A stretch of 64,000 nt of DNA from a candidate division KSB1 bacterium (GCA_034506255.1 JAPDPX010000001.1:62001-126000); one strand, 5' to 3'. Counted from the stretch's first letter, positions 17,201-25,956 are shown. Translations and numbers: made by a program. The notes: a model not told the origin generated them from the letters alone.

Positions 17201-18357
17201 TGCTGCACGGCAGCCGCACTCTTCTCGCAAAACGGTTTCATTCGCTGATAGAGCTCTTCAAATGAAAACGGATAGGGATGCCAGACAGCATAGGCCTCCA
17301 GGCCGGCCAGCGCGCGACGCAGGATTTCAGCCTGGCGTTGCGTCGCCTGTTCGATGAAGCGGTTGCGCCGCTCCGGAAAGGCGAAGGCAAATGCCAGGTA
17401 ATGCTCCATGAAGGGCAGCAGTTCGTATTGTATTGAGGCGATCACGCGGTCGGCAATTTCCTGCGGCGCGACCTGCTCCACCCGCGTCTGTGGCAGGTCG
17501 TGGCTCGCCACCAGAAAAATCTTTTCCGGCCGGGCCGAAAAGGGCCCGCATCTCTCGCCAAAGATGGTGGCGGCCGGCAGCGTGACATTGAGCTGGCGCT
17601 TGAGAGCCGGCATTGCCTCGCGCAGATATTTCACCGGCAGGAATTTGCCGGCACCACGGGGCCATTTGTGCTGCAACCGGTCGAGCGCATGAATCGCTTT
17701 GAAGCGCAGCCGGTGTTCACGCTTGACCCGGCGCCGCAGCCCGGGGAGATGCTCGAGATGCCAGTCCCACAGCCGCAGGTTTTCGGGCACGCCATACATC
17801 TCCCGGCCGTCGCCGCGCAGCAAAATCCACTCATCGCCGACATAGCGTGCCCCGTGTTGCGCGAAGGCAAGCAGGGTCTCGGTTTTGCCGCCTTTCGCCC
17901 AGCCGGTCACGATGATGCCGGTTTCCTGATAGACGAAGGCGGAGGCATGCAGCGCCACGCAGTCCTTTTGCAGGGCGGTGAGGTTGACAATGGCCAGCAA
18001 AAGCGGCACCGCCGCAATCCCGCGTTCACAGACGATTTCACAAGCGCCGCCAATCTGGGCAAAGTCGAGGCGAACCTTTGCCCTCTTCTTGCCGCTGCGC
18101 AGAATGAAGAAGCCGTCCCGAGTGTAGCCGTTCTTCTCCAGACCCAGAAGGCGCAGGCCGGGCGTGGGGAGCTGGTCCACAAAGCGGATGGTGAGGTCGG
18201 GGGCGCGCTGCAGCGGCGCTCGCAGCGGACCAAGCTGGCGGGCCACCGCAGCGGCCTCGGCGGCAGTGGGCTGCAGCAGACGAATGCCGACCAAACCGTG
18301 AATATCGTAGTCAATGTGGTCGGGCGCCGAGCCCGTTGTGCCGTTCTGAGGTGACAT
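17197..18357 (-). CDS. HPr kinase/phosphorylase-like P-loop protein
   Basis: 386 residues. The central part carries LHASAFVYQETGIIVTGWA followed by KGGKTETLLAFA, an HprK-like Walker A (GWAKGGKT), then ARYVGDEWILL, where the acidic pair corresponds to the metal-binding DD/DE of HprK. True HPr kinase features (the N-terminal domain and a hexameric signature) are not apparent. This places it with the HprK-related kinases found next to peptide or polysaccharide loci. It lies immediately downstream of an ATP-grasp gene and upstream of the phytase fragment with an overlapping stop/start. Substrate unknown; a protein Ser/Thr or a sugar hydroxyl are both possible. A second HprK-like kinase, in the lasso cassette, is at 48001-48984. 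Confidence 0.72.
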   Translation of the reverse strand: MSPQNGTTGSAPDHIDYDIHGLVGIRLLQPTAAEAAAVARQLGPLRAPLQRAPDLTIRFVDQLPTPGLRLLGLEKNGYTRDGFFILRSGKKRAKVRLDFAQIGGACEIVCERGIAAVPLLLAIVNLTALQKDCVALHASAFVYQETGIIVTGWAKGGKTETLLAFAQHGARYVGDEWILLRGDGREMYGVPENLRLWDWHLEHLPGLRRRVKREHRLRFKAIHALDRLQHKWPRGAGKFLPVKYLREAMPALKRQLNVTLPAATIFGERCGPFSARPEKIFLVASHDLPQTRVEQVAPQEIADRVIASIQYELLPFMEHYLAFAFAFPERRNRFIEQATQRQAEILRRALAGLEAYAVWHPYPFSFEELYQRMKPFCEKSAAAVQQ

Positions 18358-18384
18358 GCGTTCGATCCTGGAAGGCTGGCGGCT

Positions 18385-19644
18385 TCAGTTGATACGCCCC
18401 ACAGGCCCCGGTTGCGGAGGTGGCGCGGGTGCTGCCGTCACGGCCTGTTTGGCGGCATGCGCGCGCTGCGGAAACAGACGAAAGACACGGAACAGGTCGC
18501 TCAGGAAGGGCAAGGGATCGCGCCAGGAAAACACGGCATAGCCCTTCGGGCCGCGCACCGAGCGCCACCAGTCTCTGAGCGTCAGCTCGCCCCGCCGCCA
18601 GTAATGAAAGGCGGACTGCACATCGCGGCGCAGGTAGATCCATTTCACGCCGCGATAAGTTTGTGTGCGCTGTGCCGGCAGCGGCCGGCCGAGCATATCG
18701 CAGTACGCCGTGTAGAGCAGCTCCACGCCGCCGGCCTCGGCAATCGCCGAGCGGCCGGTGGGCCGGCCGATGTTTGGCTCGATGAGATAATGCCTGCCGG
18801 TGCGGGCCTCCTGCTTCATCTCGACATAACCCAGGCCGTGATAGTTCACGCTGCGGAACAACTGCAGGGTCACCTGCAACACTTCGTCATTGCGGCATTC
18901 CTCGCCCAGGCAACTGGTGCCGGTTTCCGGCGGCCACTGGCGCAGTTTGCGCGCCACGAAGGTCACCAGCGGCTCGCTCTGCGCGTTGAAATAGCAATTG
19001 CAGGAGTAGAGCTGCGCATCGCTGCCGGCAATCCATTCCTGCGCCATCAGCACTTCCGCCCAGGGCGAGCAGCGTTCATAGAGGGCGAGCAATTCCGCCA
19101 CATTCGCCGCCTTGTAGACTTTCGCCCTGGTGTTCCTCTCCCACCGTGGCGTTTTCAGCGGCGGTTTGAGAATGCAGGGATAGCGCAATTGCTCCGCTGC
19201 CGCCACGGCCTCCGCCCGGTTGTGCAGAAAGAAAGTGGCGGGAATGGGCAGGCCCGCCTGCTGCGCGTGCGTGTAGAAACGCTGCTTGTCCATCAGCATT
19301 TCCACGGTTTCCGCGGGGGGCAGTGCCAAGCGATACCAGGCATCCAGCTGCTGCCGGTGGCGCGAGAGCAGCAGCACGCTCATATCGGTGCAGGGGAAAA
19401 GCACGGCCGGGTGCGGCAGCCGCGGCCCGAGTGTTTCCAGCGCCTGCACCAGTTCCTCGGTGGCGGTGTTGACCGCAAGAATCCGTTCACACACACGCGT
19501 GCGGCAGCAATAGTGAGCGGGCTCCTTCGCCAGGGCGATGACCGGCACATGATGCCGGGCGAGAATGCGGGCGGTCTGCAGACCCGTGATGCAATCCAGA
19601 CCGATCACGATCGCGTGCGGCAGAGGTGTTGTGGCAGCGGACAT
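18385..19644 (-). CDS. ATP-grasp family ligase
   Basis: 419 residues. The N-terminus has a Rossmann-like pre-ATP-grasp domain (HAIVIGLDCITGLQTARIL). The ATP-grasp core follows: MDKQRFYTHAQQAGLPIPAT, CILKPPLK with the nucleotide-binding lysine, AQEWIAGSDAQLYS, then GLGYVEMKQEARTGRHYLIEPNIGRPTGRS, whose E-x-N pattern fits the magnesium site. Enzymes of this family join a carboxylate to an amine or thiol with ATP, and similar proteins recur in exopolysaccharide loci where they may attach amino acids. The gene is 27 bases upstream of the HprK-like gene. The acceptor is unknown. Confidence 0.78.
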   Translation of the reverse strand: MSAATTPLPHAIVIGLDCITGLQTARILARHHVPVIALAKEPAHYCCRTRVCERILAVNTATEELVQALETLGPRLPHPAVLFPCTDMSVLLLSRHRQQLDAWYRLALPPAETVEMLMDKQRFYTHAQQAGLPIPATFFLHNRAEAVAAAEQLRYPCILKPPLKTPRWERNTRAKVYKAANVAELLALYERCSPWAEVLMAQEWIAGSDAQLYSCNCYFNAQSEPLVTFVARKLRQWPPETGTSCLGEECRNDEVLQVTLQLFRSVNYHGLGYVEMKQEARTGRHYLIEPNIGRPTGRSAIAEAGGVELLYTAYCDMLGRPLPAQRTQTYRGVKWIYLRRDVQSAFHYWRRGELTLRDWWRSVRGPKGYAVFSWRDPLPFLSDLFRVFRLFPQRAHAAKQAVTAAPAPPPQPGPVGRIN

Positions 19645-19695
19645 AAGGTTGTGCTGTTCTCCATAGCCGGATTGTCGATTGGGCGGGCCGGGACA

Positions 19696-20754
19696 TCAGA
19701 GATCTTCGGCAATGGCCTGCCACGACACCAGTTTGAAATTTTGGCGGCCCTTGTCGTTTTTGTCATCCTGTGCCACCAGCAGACCCTCGGGAAACGCGGG
19801 GCCGAAATCGAAATTCACCACCTCCAGGCCGTCGGTGTGGGTGACTGCATCGATGCCATTGCCCGCGATGATCTGGAATTTGGCCACGAATTCGTTGTCG
19901 CCTTCGCGGCGATAGATCACATATTTGCTCTCACCCTGGCTGGAGGCCACGAGATAACCGGTGCTGTTCGAGGTGCGGTAGAGCGCCAGGCCTTCGACGT
20001 CGGGCACGAGATGGCCGAACCAGCCGGTGCGGTCCACCACGGTGTAATCGTCACCAGCTTCGGGTTCCGCGCCGAATTTCCAGATGCCTTTCTTCTCGAC
20101 CGCGAGATAAAAATAGCCCAGTTCATCGTCGGCCACGCAGCCCTCGGGCCGTGCGCCGACTTTGAAATGGCGCACCCGCCGCGCCGCCACCCGGCCGGCG
20201 CCGTTGTCGAACAACTCCCATTGTTCCACCTCGCCCTTGCGTGAGTTGACGAAGTAGTAAAACTTGCCGGTGAGCGCGCTGCGATACATGCAGGAGCCAT
20301 AGGGCGGGCAGGTGGTCACCGGTTCGGCCGCCACTTCCTCCAGCTCGCGGGTGGCGGGATTGACTTGATAGATGGCGAGGGTATTGCCGCTCTGGTTGCT
20401 GCCCGTCACCAAATCCACCATCCGTCCGGCAAGCGGAAAGCCGTGGCGCAGGTCGACGTTGTTGATCTCACCGTCCCGCCGGAATTGCAGCTCTTTGCCG
20501 GAGAGATCATACACACCGATCCCCAGGTCCTTGTCCGTCGCGATGATCGTGCTCAAGGCCGGATTTTCGCGGTTGATCCAAATTGCGGGATCATCCGCCG
20601 CGTCACCGCGCGAGGGCACCGGTGTGGTCTCGCAGACCGGGGCAACTTTGATGATCGTGCTCTCCCGCCATAATTTGCCCGCCGCAAAGCCGGCGAGTAT
20701 CAGCAGAGCCACGGCGCCTGCTGCCAGCAACCCTCGGTGTTTGAAAGCTGTCAT
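19696..20754 (-). CDS. Beta-propeller (3-)phytase-like exported protein
   Basis: 352 residues. MTAFKHRGLLAAGAVALLILAGFAAG is an N-terminal export or anchor segment. The mature part has the family hallmark DAADDPAIWINRE, a following NNVDLRHGFPLAGRMVDL, TTCPPYGSCMYRS, and GARPEGCVADDELGYFYLAVE, consistent with the six-bladed calcium-dependent phytase propeller. Such enzymes release phosphate from myo-inositol hexakisphosphate outside the cytoplasm. The operon (PEP mutase, ATP-grasp, sugar transferase) is odd for a scavenging enzyme, so a role on a phosphorylated or phosphonylated glycan is possible but is inference. A truncated relative lies at 16733-17200. Confidence 0.82.
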   Translation of the reverse strand: MTAFKHRGLLAAGAVALLILAGFAAGKLWRESTIIKVAPVCETTPVPSRGDAADDPAIWINRENPALSTIIATDKDLGIGVYDLSGKELQFRRDGEINNVDLRHGFPLAGRMVDLVTGSNQSGNTLAIYQVNPATRELEEVAAEPVTTCPPYGSCMYRSALTGKFYYFVNSRKGEVEQWELFDNGAGRVAARRVRHFKVGARPEGCVADDELGYFYLAVEKKGIWKFGAEPEAGDDYTVVDRTGWFGHLVPDVEGLALYRTSNSTGYLVASSQGESKYVIYRREGDNEFVAKFQIIAGNGIDAVTHTDGLEVVNFDFGPAFPEGLLVAQDDKNDKGRQNFKLVSWQAIAEDL

Positions 20755-20833
20755 TGGAACGCATCCCGTACAATTGCATTTGCGAGAAGTCCGTTGGCAG
20801 GGGACTGCCGGCGGGTTTGCCGGCCGCCGCGCG

Positions 20834-21718
20834 TTATTGCTCTTCGAGAGCGATCGTCTCCTGTGTGCGCACCAGCGCGAAAATGTGATTGACCGGCGCG
20901 ATGTGATCATCCACCGCAGCGGCATAGCGCTTTTCCTTGAGCGTGCGCAGGGTGTCTTCCATGGCCTTGACCGCCGCCCGCATGGCTTGATTCGCCAGGA
21001 TGATCATTTGAAAACCCTTGGCGTGCAGTTGCTCGATGGTGAACGTGGGATAAAGCGTGGGCACGGCCACCAGCGGAATTCTGCCCAAGCCCTTCCAGCT
21101 CTGCAGAAAACACTCGATTTCGCGCAGTGTCTTGTCTTTGGAGTGAATCAGGATGGCATCTGCGCCGGCTTCGGCATAGGCGTCGGCGCGCTCGCAGGCG
21201 GCCGCGACGCCGTGTCCGGCAATCAGCGCTTCGACGCGCGCGATGAAAACAAAGTCGCGCGAGTCCTGCGCTTGCTTGGCGGCCCGAATGCGACGTGCCT
21301 GTTCGGCCGTCGGAATCAACTCGCGTTTCGCCTCGCCGGCGAACAGGCTGTTGCGCTTGGGGAAGACATTGTCCTCGACACAGATGCCGGCGATGCCGGC
21401 GCGTTCGTATTCCCTCAGCGTGCGCACCACGTTGGTCAGACCGCCGAAGCCGTTGTCGCAATCGGCCACCACCGGCAGATTGGTGGCGGCATCCATGCGC
21501 ACCGCCGCCTCCAGCGCCTCGGTCATCGTCACCAGATTCAAATCCGGCAGGGCGTAGGTCATGGTGGAGACACCAAAGCCGCTGACCCAGATGGCGTCAA
21601 AGCCGTATTGTTCGATCAATTGTGCACTCATGGCATCGTGCGCGCCCACGGCGACCACGGGTTGGGAGGCCTGCAATCCCGCACGCAACGCCCGGCGTTT
21701 TTTGGCAGCTCGGTTCAT
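20834..21718 (-). CDS. pepM: Phosphoenolpyruvate mutase-family enzyme
   Basis: 294 residues with the isocitrate lyase/PEP mutase barrel. Evidence includes AIWVSGFGVST, LPVVADCDNGFGG (metal-binding Asp residues), VEDNVFPKRNSLF, FIARVEALIAGHG and AILIHSKDK. The last three match the gating loop, substrate arginine and ILIHSK element of PEP phosphomutase rather than methylisocitrate lyase. The signature EDK-x5-NS reads EDN-x5-NS here; the loop Lys, Asn and Ser/Leu are kept. The expected reaction is PEP to phosphonopyruvate, the entry to phosphonates. No phosphonopyruvate decarboxylase is nearby; a 2-hydroxyacid dehydrogenase gene sits 42 bases upstream instead. Phosphonopyruvate hydrolase is the main alternative. 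Confidence 0.82.
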   Translation of the reverse strand: MNRAAKKRRALRAGLQASQPVVAVGAHDAMSAQLIEQYGFDAIWVSGFGVSTMTYALPDLNLVTMTEALEAAVRMDAATNLPVVADCDNGFGGLTNVVRTLREYERAGIAGICVEDNVFPKRNSLFAGEAKRELIPTAEQARRIRAAKQAQDSRDFVFIARVEALIAGHGVAAACERADAYAEAGADAILIHSKDKTLREIECFLQSWKGLGRIPLVAVPTLYPTFTIEQLHAKGFQMIILANQAMRAAVKAMEDTLRTLKEKRYAAAVDDHIAPVNHIFALVRTQETIALEEQ

Positions 21719-21760
21719 GTTGTCGATCCTGGATGATGTTCCCGCGGGGGAAGTCCTCGT

Positions 21761-22693
21761 TTAACGGCGGTGATATTCTGCTTCAAAAGCTTCGATGTGT
21801 TGCACGGCCAGGCGGCCGATCTCACGCTGCGCATCGGCGGCCATTGCGCCGATATGCGGGGTGAGAATGACATTGGGCAGGCTAGCCAGCGGTGAAATTT
21901 TGCCCTCGCCCTCCTGCTCGTGAACGTCGAGCGCCGCGCCGGCCAGCCGTTTTGCTTGCAAGGCCGCCAGCAGGGCCGCCTCCTGCACCACACCGCCGCG
22001 CGCCATGTTGACCAGAAAAGCGGTGGGCTTCATGACCGCCAGCGCGGCGGCATCGATCAGGTAGCGGGTGGAGGCCTGCAGCGGCACGTGCACCGTGAGA
22101 TAATCTGCGGCGCGCAGCACCTCGGCAAAACTGGTGAGCGTGATGCCCTTTTCCCGCAGACGTTCGGATTCCCTGGGGGAGGAGGGATCCACGCAAGCGA
22201 GCACCTGCATGCCCCAGGCCACGCCCAATTGTCCCACGCGCGTGCCGATGTTGCCGCAACCGACGATGCCCAGGGTTTTGCCGGTCAACAGACTGCCCAT
22301 CATTTCATTTTTCACCCAACGACCCTGGCGCCACAGGCGATCGGCCTCGACCACCCGGCGTGCCAGACCAAGCAGCAGGGCAAAGGTCATCTCCGCGACG
22401 GCTTGCGCGCCCGGGCCGGGAATGCGCACCATTTTGATCTGATGGCGGCGAATGTAGTCGAGATCGAGATTGTCAAAGCCGGAGCCGGCGCGCACGATCA
22501 AGCCCAGCCGCGGCGCACAGGACAGGGCGGCGGCGTCAAGCGCGACGCCGCTGCGGCAGATCACCACCTCACAGTCCCTGATTTTTTCACGCAGCAACGC
22601 CGGCGGAGGATTGAAAGCGCATGCGACCGTGTGACGCTGCCGCAACTGGTCTATCGCCTCAGGATCAATGGAACTGACGATCAAAATTTTCAT
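21761..22693 (-). CDS. D-isomer 2-hydroxyacid dehydrogenase
   Basis: 310 residues. The start at MKILIVSS is supported by GGAGAGG eight bases upstream; an in-frame ATG 30 bases earlier lacks it. The NAD-binding motif is LGIVGCGNIGTRVGQLG. The catalytic Arg-Glu-His set appears in VNMARGGVVQEAALL, the AALDVHEQEGE region and ILTPHIGAM. This is the phosphoglycerate dehydrogenase/hydroxypyruvate reductase superfamily. Placed directly before PEP mutase in an operon, it could reduce phosphonopyruvate to phosphonolactate, as a dehydrogenase does in a known actinobacterial phosphonate pathway. Sequence alone does not fix the substrate. Confidence 0.82.
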   Translation of the reverse strand: MKILIVSSIDPEAIDQLRQRHTVACAFNPPPALLREKIRDCEVVICRSGVALDAAALSCAPRLGLIVRAGSGFDNLDLDYIRRHQIKMVRIPGPGAQAVAEMTFALLLGLARRVVEADRLWRQGRWVKNEMMGSLLTGKTLGIVGCGNIGTRVGQLGVAWGMQVLACVDPSSPRESERLREKGITLTSFAEVLRAADYLTVHVPLQASTRYLIDAAALAVMKPTAFLVNMARGGVVQEAALLAALQAKRLAGAALDVHEQEGEGKISPLASLPNVILTPHIGAMAADAQREIGRLAVQHIEAFEAEYHRR

Positions 22694-22748
22694 GCCGAGA
22701 GCCTCTCCAAACAAGGCATTCAATGCTTTTGAGTTGGTGGCGGGCCGC

Positions 22749-23936
22749 TCAGGCTATCGGCACGCCGGAGGCGGTCATCTGACGCTGCGGCTGCCAGCGT
22801 TCGATGCGGTCACCACGCAACACTCTGACCAATGCCACCAATGCTGCGGCATTGGCGAGGCAATAGAAGAACGGCAGCGCCAGCAATTTCAGCCGGCCCC
22901 AGCGCTGCTGCCGCAGGGCATAACCCAGGCCGGCGAGCGCATAAAACAGCGCCTGTGCCCATGCCGCGGCGGCGTAGAAATCATGTCGCGGGGCAAGCAC
23001 CAGGCTGACGCCAAACAGCAGCAGGAGGAAAACCGGCACCAGCCGCCGCATCACTTTGTGTGAAAACAAAGTGACGGCATAGAAACCATGGCGCCGGGGA
23101 TTGAGCAGTTTGCGGCGCAACAACACTCCGCGCCAACCGCGCGTCATGATGCGAACCTTGCGATGGAATTCCCCCGCCGCGGCCGGCACCGGCTCCTCAT
23201 GGGCCACGGCCTCGCGCTCGAATACCAGGCGATAGCCCTGTTCGATCACCGCGGTGGAGATGGCGAAATCATCGGTCACCGCCGCACTCTCGGGATGGCG
23301 GTAGAGGGCGCGCCGAATGGCGTAAATCGCGCCATGTGCCGACACGATGCTGCCGGTGAGGCTCTCCTGTTGCTTCAGCCACTTGTCGAAAGACCAGTAA
23401 AACTGTTCGCCCTGGTTGGTGCTGTCCGCATGATGGCCGGCCTTCAAATAAATCTGGTTGCCGCACACGCCGCCCACCCGGGGATCGGCAAAGTTGCGCG
23501 CCAACATGCGCAGCGCATCGCGGCGATACATGGAGTTGGCATCGGAGAAAACCAGCAGCTCGCCGCTGGCGCCGGCCACCGCTTCGCGAATCGCGTGCAG
23601 CTTGCCGCGCCGCGGCAGTGCCAGCAGCCGCACCCCGCGGTCGGCATACCGCGCGACAATGGCCTCGGTATCGTCGTCCGAGCCGTCGGAAACCACGATG
23701 ATCTCCAGCGCCGAGCCGGGATAATCCAGCGCCAGGGCATTGTCGAGCCGGGCGGCGATCGTCCTTGCCTCATTCCACACCGGAATAATCAAGCTCAGGC
23801 GCGGGGTGATTGGAGCCTGCAGAACTCGCCGCCGCTGCAGTCGCGCCATGATCACCACCAGCAGGGGAAAACCGGCATAGGCGTAGACGAGCAGCGCGAG
23901 GTTGAGCCAGAAAACTGTCACCCAAATCGCGGTCAT
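22749..23936 (-). CDS. Membrane-bound glycosyltransferase family 2
   Basis: 395 residues. A transmembrane segment at residues 1-22 is followed by a GT-A domain: PRLSLIIPVWNEARTIAARLDN, VVSDGSDDD, LLVFSDANSMY (DxD-like) and AVTDDFAISTAVIEQGYR (ED/QxxRW-like region). Two to four transmembrane helices follow at the C-terminus. The architecture is that of processive or cellulose-synthase-like GT2 enzymes used in exopolysaccharide synthesis. It starts one base after the stop of the priming sugar transferase gene, so it probably adds the second sugar to the lipid-linked primer. Confidence 0.85.
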   Translation of the reverse strand: MTAIWVTVFWLNLALLVYAYAGFPLLVVIMARLQRRRVLQAPITPRLSLIIPVWNEARTIAARLDNALALDYPGSALEIIVVSDGSDDDTEAIVARYADRGVRLLALPRRGKLHAIREAVAGASGELLVFSDANSMYRRDALRMLARNFADPRVGGVCGNQIYLKAGHHADSTNQGEQFYWSFDKWLKQQESLTGSIVSAHGAIYAIRRALYRHPESAAVTDDFAISTAVIEQGYRLVFEREAVAHEEPVPAAAGEFHRKVRIMTRGWRGVLLRRKLLNPRRHGFYAVTLFSHKVMRRLVPVFLLLLFGVSLVLAPRHDFYAAAAWAQALFYALAGLGYALRQQRWGRLKLLALPFFYCLANAAALVALVRVLRGDRIERWQPQRQMTASGVPIA

Positions 23937-23937
23937 C

Positions 23938-24714
23938 TCAATTGGCTCCCCGACCGGTGAAGAGCACCGACACGGTGCGAAACATGATCTGCAAATCCAG
24001 CCAGAGGGACTGGTAGCGCATGTAGGCGATATCCAGACGGCAGCGCTCGTCGAAGTCGATTTCATTGCGGCCGCAGACCTGCCACAAACCGGTGAGGCCG
24101 GGTTTGAGCTCCAGCCGCGCCGTGTGCCACAAGCTGTAGGTGGAAGCGCTGAAGGAGGTGGGGCGCGGCCCGACTAGACTCATCTCGCCGCGCAGCACAT
24201 TGAAGATTTGCGGCAGCTCGTCCAGGCTGGTTTTGCGCAGGAATTTGCCGACACACGTGATGCGCGGATCATTGGCAATCTTGAAATCCGGCCAGGTGAG
24301 CAGATTAAGATGCAAATACTTCTCCTTGAGCTGTTCGGCGTTTTCCACCATGGTGCGCAGCTTGTACATTTTGAAGCGCCGGCCGCCGCGGCCGGTGCGA
24401 TATTGAAAGAAGAACACCGGGCCGGGCGAGTCGATGCGAATGGCGATCGCGCACAGGCCCAGCAGCAACAACACCACTGGCAGGGCTGCCAGGCTAATGA
24501 TCAAATCCATGCCGCGTTTGACGACTTGATACGTTTTGTTGCTGCCCGGCACCTTGTTGCGCACCGGGCCGCGCAGATACCAGGGTTTTTCCTCCTGCGC
24601 CGCCACCAGCGCTGTGGCCGGGGGCAGCATCTCCCCAATAAAGTAGGCGCCTTGCATGAGACTGCCACCTCCAGAGGCGCGCTGTGTGCCAGCGCCGTCC
24701 GATTGTGTCGTCAT
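23938..24714 (-). CDS. Undecaprenyl-phosphate priming sugar transferase
   Basis: 258 residues, the short bacterial sugar transferase form (WcaJ/WbaP C-terminal domain) with one re-entrant hydrophobic helix (KRGMDLIISLAALPVVLLLLG). Family motifs are SPGPVFFFQYRTGRGGRRFKMYKLRTM, FLRKTSLDELPQIFNVLRGEMSLVGPRPT with the catalytic DE, and LELKPGLTGLWQVCGRNEIDFDERCRLD. It transfers a sugar-1-phosphate from a nucleotide sugar to undecaprenyl phosphate, the first committed step of repeat-unit assembly. Confidence 0.93.
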   Translation of the reverse strand: MTTQSDGAGTQRASGGGSLMQGAYFIGEMLPPATALVAAQEEKPWYLRGPVRNKVPGSNKTYQVVKRGMDLIISLAALPVVLLLLGLCAIAIRIDSPGPVFFFQYRTGRGGRRFKMYKLRTMVENAEQLKEKYLHLNLLTWPDFKIANDPRITCVGKFLRKTSLDELPQIFNVLRGEMSLVGPRPTSFSASTYSLWHTARLELKPGLTGLWQVCGRNEIDFDERCRLDIAYMRYQSLWLDLQIMFRTVSVLFTGRGAN

Positions 24715-24730
24715 GGTGTTGTTGCGCGCC

Positions 24731-24864
24731 CGTTCGCGATCGCTGACTTCTCAACGATTGTTCCCGCCACGGCCCGGCCGCTGCCGGAATATCCCCGGCG
24801 GCGTCACGGCATCCGGCTCTGCGAAACCCGGCTGAGCCAGGGTCGGAACGTTTGCGGACAGACT
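24731..24864. repeat. Dispersed intergenic element A, copy 1
   Basis: Lies between the sugar transferase and GGDEF-like genes. It begins CGTTCGCGATCGCTGACTT, then CTCAACGATTGTTCCCG, and ends CCCGGCTGAGCCAGGGTC then GGAACGTTTGCGG. Both ends match 29241-29377 closely, while the centre diverges. CCCGGCTGAGCCAGGG is a small conserved hairpin in both copies. A third, shorter relative is at 35593-35699. Confidence 0.5.
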
Positions 24865-25584
24865 CTATTTCAGAGAGGATACCAGGGGCTCCGTGCGCTG
24901 CACCCCCTGGCTGGATTGGGCACCGTCTGTTTGAGGTGGATGGTCCGCCGCCTTCCGCTGGCTGCGGGCATGCGCGCGGGCGACGAGATCAGACAGGATC
25001 AGGCCATCCGCGGGAAATTCGGCGATACCAAAACGCAAGGTGATTTTCGTACGATTCGAAATCAGATGGAGCAGGCGTGCCACCGCCTGTTCCGCGCTGG
25101 CAAGGGATGATTCCGGTGACAGAATGAGGTAGCGGTCTTCCGTGACATTGTAGGTCACGATGTCGCTGCTCCGCATGTTTTCCCGCAGCAGGGAGCTGAT
25201 CAGGGAAAGCAGCAACTGTGAAGCCAGGCCGGTATCACCCAGCAAGGTCGAAAAGCCGCGGCGTCTCAGTTTGCCGCCCTCGTAGTCCACCACCAGCACG
25301 GTGAGAGTGAGGGTGCGATGATAGCGCCGCGCCCGCTCCAGCTCCGCAACCATGCGGGTAAGCGACTTGCCATATGGCAAAAGCGTGCGTTGCCAGCTGG
25401 CTTGTGAGCTTCTGGCGGCTTTGACACCGGAGCGATGCCTCTGCCACAGCAGGCCCAGCAAAAACGAGGTCAGACACGCCAGGACAATCACCAGCAACCA
25501 CGGATCAAAAATAGCAATATCGTTGTCATTGGAAGGATGCGCGGTTTGAAACCACTCCATCGCATGTCGCATGCTGATTGTCAT
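24865..25584 (-). CDS. Membrane-anchored degenerate GGDEF-domain protein
   Basis: 239 residues. One transmembrane segment (PWLLVIVLACLTSFLLGLLW, about residues 28-47) is followed by a GGDEF-like fold: RYHRTLTLTVLVVDYEG, LLSLISSLLRENMRSSDIV, the position of the GGDEF motif reading NVTEDRYLIL, and ITLRFGIAEFPADG. The GG(D/E)EF signature is lost, so diguanylate cyclase activity is unlikely; a GTP- or c-di-GMP-sensing or scaffolding role is inferred. It is the first gene of the minus-strand operon that continues to the priming transferase, with element A in between. Confidence 0.65.
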   Translation of the reverse strand: MTISMRHAMEWFQTAHPSNDNDIAIFDPWLLVIVLACLTSFLLGLLWQRHRSGVKAARSSQASWQRTLLPYGKSLTRMVAELERARRYHRTLTLTVLVVDYEGGKLRRRGFSTLLGDTGLASQLLLSLISSLLRENMRSSDIVTYNVTEDRYLILSPESSLASAEQAVARLLHLISNRTKITLRFGIAEFPADGLILSDLVARAHARSQRKAADHPPQTDGAQSSQGVQRTEPLVSSLK

Positions 25585-25956
25585 GTCCTGGATATGCGGC
25601 TAACTTTTGCTGTGTGAACTGCTGTCTTGTGTTTGAGCAACTGCGGCAAACTTCCTGTTCCTTGTTGGGGGAATCGCGGCAGCAGCGTGGCCCGCGCGTC
25701 GCCGCCGGAATGACCCGGCGCGCTGGTGAGATCCCCGGCTGTTGGCAAACACACAACACCCCGGCTCCGGGTTTGATTCGTCCCGCGATGTAATCCTTCA
25801 GTAGAGTGTATGGAGTAGCGCCGGCATCTCTGCCTGCAGACAGGAGGTCTGCGCCCCATTTTCTTTCATGCTGATGGATGCCCATCCGGGCATGGCAAGT
25901 TATCCCGCGATGATCCCGCCAAAAACCGTTTGAAGAAGGTTGTCGTGGCCTGACAG
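25585..25956. repeat. Gene-free interval between two polysaccharide transcription units
   Basis: No supported gene. It contains the family B palindrome at 25812-25855. Presumed promoter region for the downstream minus-strand operon; no clear -35/-10 pair was recognised. Confidence 0.5.
25812..25855 (-). repeat. REP-type palindromic repeat, copy 2 (family B)
   Basis: On the minus strand: GGCGCAGACCTCCTGTCTGC, then AGGCAGAGATGCCGGCGCTA. Same layout as the copies at 7852, 41417 and 47781. Confidence 0.6.
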
